Shown here one piece after another: positions 58,877-64,000 of a stretch of 64,000 bases of DNA. The translations under genes and the position numbers were made by a program. Each line of letters starts with the position of its first letter. Positions within the stretch are counted from its first letter, which is position 1. Origin of the DNA: Phalacrocorax aristotelis (Eukaryota; Chordata; Aves; Suliformes; Phalacrocoracidae); the NCBI RefSeq assembly GCF_949628215.1, contig NW_027441286.1, forward strand, positions 1 to 64,000, read 5' to 3'. A model generated the notes under the pieces. The model saw nothing but the letters and a program-made list of their open reading frames with translations. It was not told the DNA's origin and made no database searches.

Positions 58877-59234
58877 ACTGGGAGGAACCTGGGATGTACT
58901 GGGAGGGAACTGGGACGTACTGGGAGGGAACTGGGATGTACTGGGATGTAATGGGACGGAACTGGGATGTATTGGGAGGCACTGGGAAAGAAGTGGTAGT
59001 GAACCGGGAGGGAATTGGGATGTACGGGGATGAACTGGTAGGAAACTGGGATGTACTGGCATGGAACGGGGATGTATTGGGATGTACAGGAACAGAACTG
59101 GAATGTACTGCGATGTACTGGGAGCAAACTGGGATTTACTGGGATGTACTGGGAGGAAACTGGGATATACTGGGAGGAAACTGGGATATACTGGGAGGAA
59201 ACTGGGAGGGAAGTGGGTGTCAACTGGGACATTC
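58877..59234 (-). repeat. Satellite G-rich inverted arm, array 2 no. 4
   Basis: Opens with GGGAGGAACCTGGG; otherwise like the arms at 61494 and 62510. Confidence 0.85.
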
Positions 59235-59852
59235 CAGTTTCCTCCCAGTACATCCCAGTTCCCTACCAGTGCAGCCCAGTACATCCCAGTTCCCTCCCAG
59301 TCCGTCCCAATCCCCTCCCAGTACATCCCAGTTCCCTGCCAGTATGTCCCAGTACATCCCAGTTCCCTCCCAGTACATACCAGTTCGCTCCCAGTACATC
59401 CCAGTTCCCTCCCAGTTCCCTCCCACTACATCCCAGTACATCCCAGTTCCCTCCCAGTACATCCCAGTTCCCTCCCAGTACATCCTACTACCTACCAGTT
59501 CCCTCCCAGTTCACTCCCAGTACATCCCAGTACTTCACAGTTCCCTCCCAGTACATCCCAGTACGTCCCAGTTCCCCTCAGTACATAACACTTCCCTCCC
59601 AGTACATACCAGTACATCCCAGTGTCCTCACAGTACGTCCCAGTTCCCTCACAGTACATCCCAGTTCCCTACCAGTACATCCCAGTTCCCTCCCTGTTCC
59701 TTCCCAGTACATAACAGTTACCTCCCAGTACATCCCAGTAGATCCTGGTACATCCCAAATCCCTGCCAGTTCCACCCGGTACAACCCAGTACAAGCCTGT
59801 ACATCCTAGTTCCTCCACAGTACATCCCAGGGCATCCCCGCACATTGTAGTG

Positions 59853-59912
59853 CCTCCCAGTACATCCCAGTTCCCTCCCAGTACTGGGAGGGAACTGGGA
59901 TGTACTGGGAGG
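59853..59912. repeat. 60-bp perfect palindrome
   Basis: The strand switch centred between 59882 and 59883 has 30-bp perfectly complementary arms (CCTCCCAGTACATC... against ...GATGTACTGGGAGG) with no spacer. Most other switch points in the window have mismatches within 10-20 bp of the centre. Confidence 0.9.
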
Positions 59913-60208
59913 GACCTGGGATGTACTGGGATGTAATGGGACGGAACTGGGATGTAATGGGACGGAACTGGGAAAGAAGTGGTAGTGAACCGGGAGGGAA
60001 CTGGAATGTAGGGGGATGAACTGGTTGGGAACTGGGAGGTACTGGCATGGAACGGGGATGTATTGGGATGTACAGGAACGGAACTGGAATGTACTGCGAT
60101 GTACTGGGATGTACTGGCAGCGAGCTGGGATTTACTGGGATGTACTGGGAGGAAACTGGGATATACTGGGAGGCATTGGGAGGGAAGTGGGTGTCAACTG
60201 GGACATTC
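59883..60208 (-). repeat. Satellite G-rich inverted arm, array 2 no. 5
   Basis: Doubled GGATGTAATGGGACGG step and GAACTGGTTGGG, as in arms at 544 and 63516; private AATGTAGGGGGATG. Confidence 0.85.
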
Positions 60209-61493
60209 CAGTTTCCTCCCAGTACATCCCAGTTCCCTACCAGTGCAGCCCAGTACATCCCAGATCCCTCCCAGTACATCCCAGTTCCCTCCCAGTCCGT
60301 CCCAGTACATCCCAGTACATCCCAGTTCCCTCACAGTACATCCCAGTTCCCTCACAGTTCACACACAGTTCACTCCCAGTTCCATTCCAGTACATCCCAG
60401 TACATGCCACTTTCCTCCAAGTAAATCCCAGTTCCCTCCCACTACATCCAAGTTCCCTCCCACTTCCCTCTAAGTACATCCCAGTACTTCACAGTTCACT
60501 CCCAGTACATCCCAGTTCCCCCTCGGTACATAACAGTTCCCTCCCAGTACACCCCAGTACATCCCAGTTCCCTCCCAGTATGTCCCACTACATCCCAGTT
60601 CCCTCCCAGTCCATCCCAGTTCCCTCCCAGTAAATCCCAATTCCCAACACTTTCCACCCAGTACATCCCAGTTCCCTCCCAGTACATCCCAGTTCCCTCT
60701 AAGTACATCCCAGTACTTCACAGTTCCCTCCCAGTTCACTCCCAGTTCCCTCCCAGTACATCCCAGTTCCCTCACAGTACATCCCAGTACTTCACAGTTC
60801 ACTCCCACTACATCCCAGTACGTCCCAGTTCCCCCTTGGTACATAACACTTCCCTCCCAACACATCCAAGTTCCCTCCCAGTACATCCCAATCCCCTCCC
60901 AGTACATCCCAGTTCCCCGCCAGTATGTCCCAGTACATCCCAGTTCCCTCCCAGTACATACCAGTTCCCTCCCAGTACATCCCAGTTCCCTCCCACTACA
61001 TCCCAGTTCCCTCCCAGTACATACCAGTTCCCTCCCAGTACATCCCAGTACATCCTGGTACATCCCAGTTCCCACCCAGTACATCCTACTACATACCAGT
61101 TCCCTCCCAGTTCACTCCCAGTACATCCCAGTACTTCACAGTTCCCTCCCAGTACATCCCAGTACACACCAGTTCCCCTCAGTACATAACACTTCCCTCC
61201 CAGTACATAACAGTACATCCCAGTGTCCTCACAGTACGTCCCAGTTCCCTCACAGTACATCCCAGTTCCCTACCAGTACATCCCAGTTCCCTCCCAGTTC
61301 ACTCCCAGTACATAACAGTTACCTCCCAGTACATCCCAGTACATCCCAGTAGATCCTGGTACATCCTAAATCCCTGCCAGTTCCACCCGGTACAACCGAG
61401 TACAAGCCTGTACATCCTAGTTCCTCCACAGTACATCCCAGGGCATCCCCGCACATTGTAGTGCCTCCCAGTACATCCCAGTTCCCTCCCAGT

Positions 61494-61851
61494 ACTGGGA
61501 GGGACCTGGGATGTACTGGGAGGGAACTGGGACGTACTGGGAGGGAACTGGGATGTACTGGGATGTAATGGGACGGAACTGGGATGTATTGGGAGGCACT
61601 GGGAAAGAAGTGGTAGTGAACCGGGAGGGAATTGGGATGTACGGGGATGAACTGGTAGGAAACTGGGATGTACTGGCATGGAACGGGGATGTATTGGGAT
61701 GTACAGGAACAGAACTGGAATGTACTGCGATGTACTGGGAGCAAACTGGGATTTACTGGGATGTACTGGGAGGAAACTGGGATATACTGGGAGGAAACTG
61801 GGATATACTGGGAGGAAACTGGGAGGGAAGTGGGTGTCAACTGGGACATTC
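61494..61851 (-). repeat. Satellite G-rich inverted arm, array 2 no. 6
   Basis: Same step order as 58877-59234, with GGGAGGGACCTGGG as first step. Confidence 0.85.
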
Positions 61852-62509
61852 CAGTTTCCTCCCAGTACATCCCAGTTCCCTACCAGTGCAGCCCAGTACA
61901 TCCCAGTTCCCTCCCAGTCCGTCCCAATCCCCTCCCAGTACATCCCAGTTCCCTGCCAGTATGTCCCAGTACATCCCAGTTCCCTCCCAGTACATACCAC
62001 TTCCCTCCCAGTACATCCCAGTTCCCTCCCAGTTCCCTCCCACTACATCCCAGTACATCCCAGTTCCCTCCCAGTACATACCAGTTCCCTCCCAGTACAT
62101 CCTGGTACATCCCAGTTCCCACCCAGTACATCCTACTACATACCAGTTCCCTCCCAGTTCACTCCCAGTACATCCCAGTACTTCACAGTTCCCTCCCAGT
62201 ACATCCCAGTACGTCCCAGTTCCCCTCAGTACATAACACTTCCCTCCCAGTACATACCAGTACATCCCAGTGTCCTCACGGTACGTCCCAGTTCCCTCCC
62301 AGTACATCCCAGTTCCCTCCCAGTTCACTCCCAGTACATAACAGTTACCTCCCAGTACATCCTAGTAGATCCTAGGACATTTCAAATCCCTGCCAGTTCC
62401 ACCCGGTACAACCCAGTACAAGCCTGTACATCCTAGTTCCTCCACAGTACATCCCAGGGCATCCCCGCACATTGTAGTGCCTCCCAGTACATCCCAGTTC
62501 CCTCCCAGT

Positions 62510-62867
62510 ACTGGGAGGGACCTGGGATGTACTGGGAGGGAACTGGGACGTACTGGGAGGGAACTGGGATGTACTGGGATGTAATGGGACGGAACTGGGA
62601 TGTATTGGGAGGCACTGGGAAAGAAGTGGTAGTGAACTGGGAGGGAATTGGGATGTACGGGGATGAACTGGTAGGAAACTGGGATGTACTGGCATGGAAC
62701 GGGGATGTATTGGGATGTACAGGAACAGAACTGGAATGTACTGCGATGTACTGGGAGCAAACTGGGATTTACTGGGATGTACTGGGAGGAAACTGGGATA
62801 TACTGGGAGGAAACTGGGATATACTGGGAGGAAACTGGGAGGGAAGTGGGTGTCAACTGGGACATTC
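62510..62867 (-). repeat. Satellite G-rich inverted arm, array 2 no. 7
   Basis: Near-identical to the previous arm; one change turns GTGAACCGGGAGG into GTGAACTGGGAGG. Confidence 0.85.
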
Positions 62868-63515
62868 CAGTTTCCTCCCAGTACATCCCAGTTCCCTACC
62901 AGTGCAGCCCAGTACATCCCAGTTCCCTCCCAGTCCGTCCCAATCCCCTCCCAGTACATCCCAGTTCCCTGCCAGTATGTCCCAGTACATCCCAGTTCCC
63001 TCCCAGTACATACCAGTTCGCTCCCAGTACATCCCAGTTCCCTCCCAGTTCCCTCCCACTACATCCCAGTACATCCCAGTTCCCTCCCAGTACATCCCAG
63101 TTCCCTCCCAGTACATCCTACTACATACCAGTTCCCTCCCAGTTCACTCCCAGTACATCCCAGTACTTCACAGTTCCCTCCCAGTACATCCCAGTATGTC
63201 CCAGTTCCCCTCAGTACATAACACTTCCCTCCCAGTACATACCAGTACATCCCAGTGTCCTCACAGTACGTCCCAGTTCCCTCCCAGTACATCCCAGTTC
63301 CCTACCAGTACATCCCAGTTCCCTCCCTGTTCCTTCCCAGTACATAACAGTTACCTCCCAGTACATCCCAGTAGATCCTGGTACATCCCAAATCCCTGCC
63401 AGTTCCACCCGGTACAACCCAGTACAAGCCTGTACATCCTAGTTCCTCCACAGTACATCCCAGGGCATCCCCGCACATTGTAGTGCCTCCCAGTACATCC
63501 CAGTTCCCTCCCAGT

Positions 63516-63883
63516 ACTGGGAGGGACCTGGGATGTACTGGAAGGGAACTGCGATGTACTGGGAGGGACCTGGGATGTACTGGGATGTAATGGGACGGAA
63601 CTGGGATGTAATGGGACGGAACTGGGATGTAATGGGACGGAACTGGGAAAGAAGTGGTAGTGAACCGGGAGGGAACTGGAATGTACGGGGATGAACTGGT
63701 TGGGAACTGGGATGTACTGGCATGGAACGGGGATGTATTGGGATGTACAGGAACGGAACTGGAATGTACTGCGATGTACTGGGATGTACTGGCAGCGAGC
63801 TGGGATTTACTGGGATGTACTGGGAGGAAACTGGGATATACTGGGAGGCACTGGGAGGGAAGTGGGTGTCAACTGGGACATTC
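63516..63883 (-). repeat. Satellite G-rich inverted arm, array 2 no. 8
   Basis: Carries CTGGAAGGGAACTG, three GGATGTAATGGGACGG steps (two in arm 1) and GAACTGGTTGGG, i.e. the same subtype as the first arm of array 1, about 63 kb away. Confidence 0.85.
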
Positions 63884-64000
63884 CAGTTTCCTCCCAGTAC
63901 ATCCCAGTTCCCTACCAGTGCATCCCAGTACATCCCAGATCCCTCCCAGTACATCCCAGTTCCCTCCCAGTCCGTCCCAGTACATCCCAGTACATCCCAG

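Larger units (their letters stand above)
53572..64000. repeat. Higher-order satellite array 2
   Basis: Same unit, marker, palindrome and orientation as array 1; begins after CACAGTATGGATCCCAG. Palindrome centres lie at 54632, 56664, 57585, 58871, 59877, 61488, 62504 and 63510. A marker near 55700-55820 is not followed by a strand switch. The blocks from 58871 and 62504 are near-identical and 3633 bp apart, as are 59877 and 63510, so a 3.6-kb super-repeat is present. It runs off the window end. Confidence 0.93.

Noticed and set aside
1-64000. CRISPR array
   Set aside because: Repeats are head-to-tail without unique spacers and the context is a vertebrate genome.
1-64000. Telomeric TTAGGG arrays or rRNA genes
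   Set aside because: None seen on either strand; the G-rich units are GGGAGGGAACT-type, not telomeric.

Overview
The window looks like a repeat-dominated piece of a vertebrate nuclear genome. A bird (a GC-rich microchromosome or sex-chromosome heterochromatin) is my best guess. The grounds are a decayed gammaretrovirus-like endogenous retrovirus, CpG-island promoters with eukaryotic sites (CTCF-, ZNF143-, ETS- and E-box-like), consensus GT/AG splice signals and large higher-order satellite arrays. Nothing bacterial or phage-like is present. The species cannot be fixed from the sequence alone. No intact protein-coding gene is recognisable.

Layout. (1) 1-14385: satellite array built from a 21-bp unit (a 10-bp half CCCAGTACAT plus an 11-bp half CCCAGTTCCCT). 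It is organised into higher-order repeats of about 0.9-1.5 kb. In each, a C-rich arm on the + strand runs through a conserved aperiodic marker of about 165 bp into the palindrome CCCAGTACTGGG, then turns into a G-rich inverted arm of mostly 330-410 bp. (2) 14385-47560: a tandem segmental amplification. Three nearly identical units of about 4.7-4.9 kb (start points 14640, 19880, 30394) are separated by a retroviral insertion at one and the same site. The insertion is a solo LTR between units 1 and 2, and a complete LTR-internal-LTR provirus after unit 2 (24753-30393) and after unit 3 (35088-40711). A truncated LTR (14385-14639) precedes unit 1. A fourth, divergent and larger copy runs 40712-47560. 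(3) 47561-53137: single-copy sequence with no recognisable gene. (4) 53138-53510: GC-rich 58-bp minisatellite. (5) about 53572-64000: a second array of the same satellite, continuing past the window end.

Each amplified unit contains, in order: a purine-rich degenerate repeat, a poly-G tract, a GC-rich segment with candidate minus-strand exons, ZNF143-type motifs and an E-box, a CpG-island promoter with ETS/NRF1-type sites and an adjacent CTCF-type site, an 11-bp VNTR derived from half of the satellite, a satellite relic, a 25-bp repeat, and a long purine-rich repeat of about 85-bp period. The provirus sits inside that purine-rich repeat.

History I infer: the retrovirus inserted once (4-bp target duplication CAGG), decayed and lost env, and was then carried along when the segment amplified. 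LTR-LTR recombination removed the internal part in at least two copies, apparently at different crossover points. The satellite arrays flanking the amplicon, and the satellite-derived pieces inside it, suggest that satellite recombination drove the amplification.
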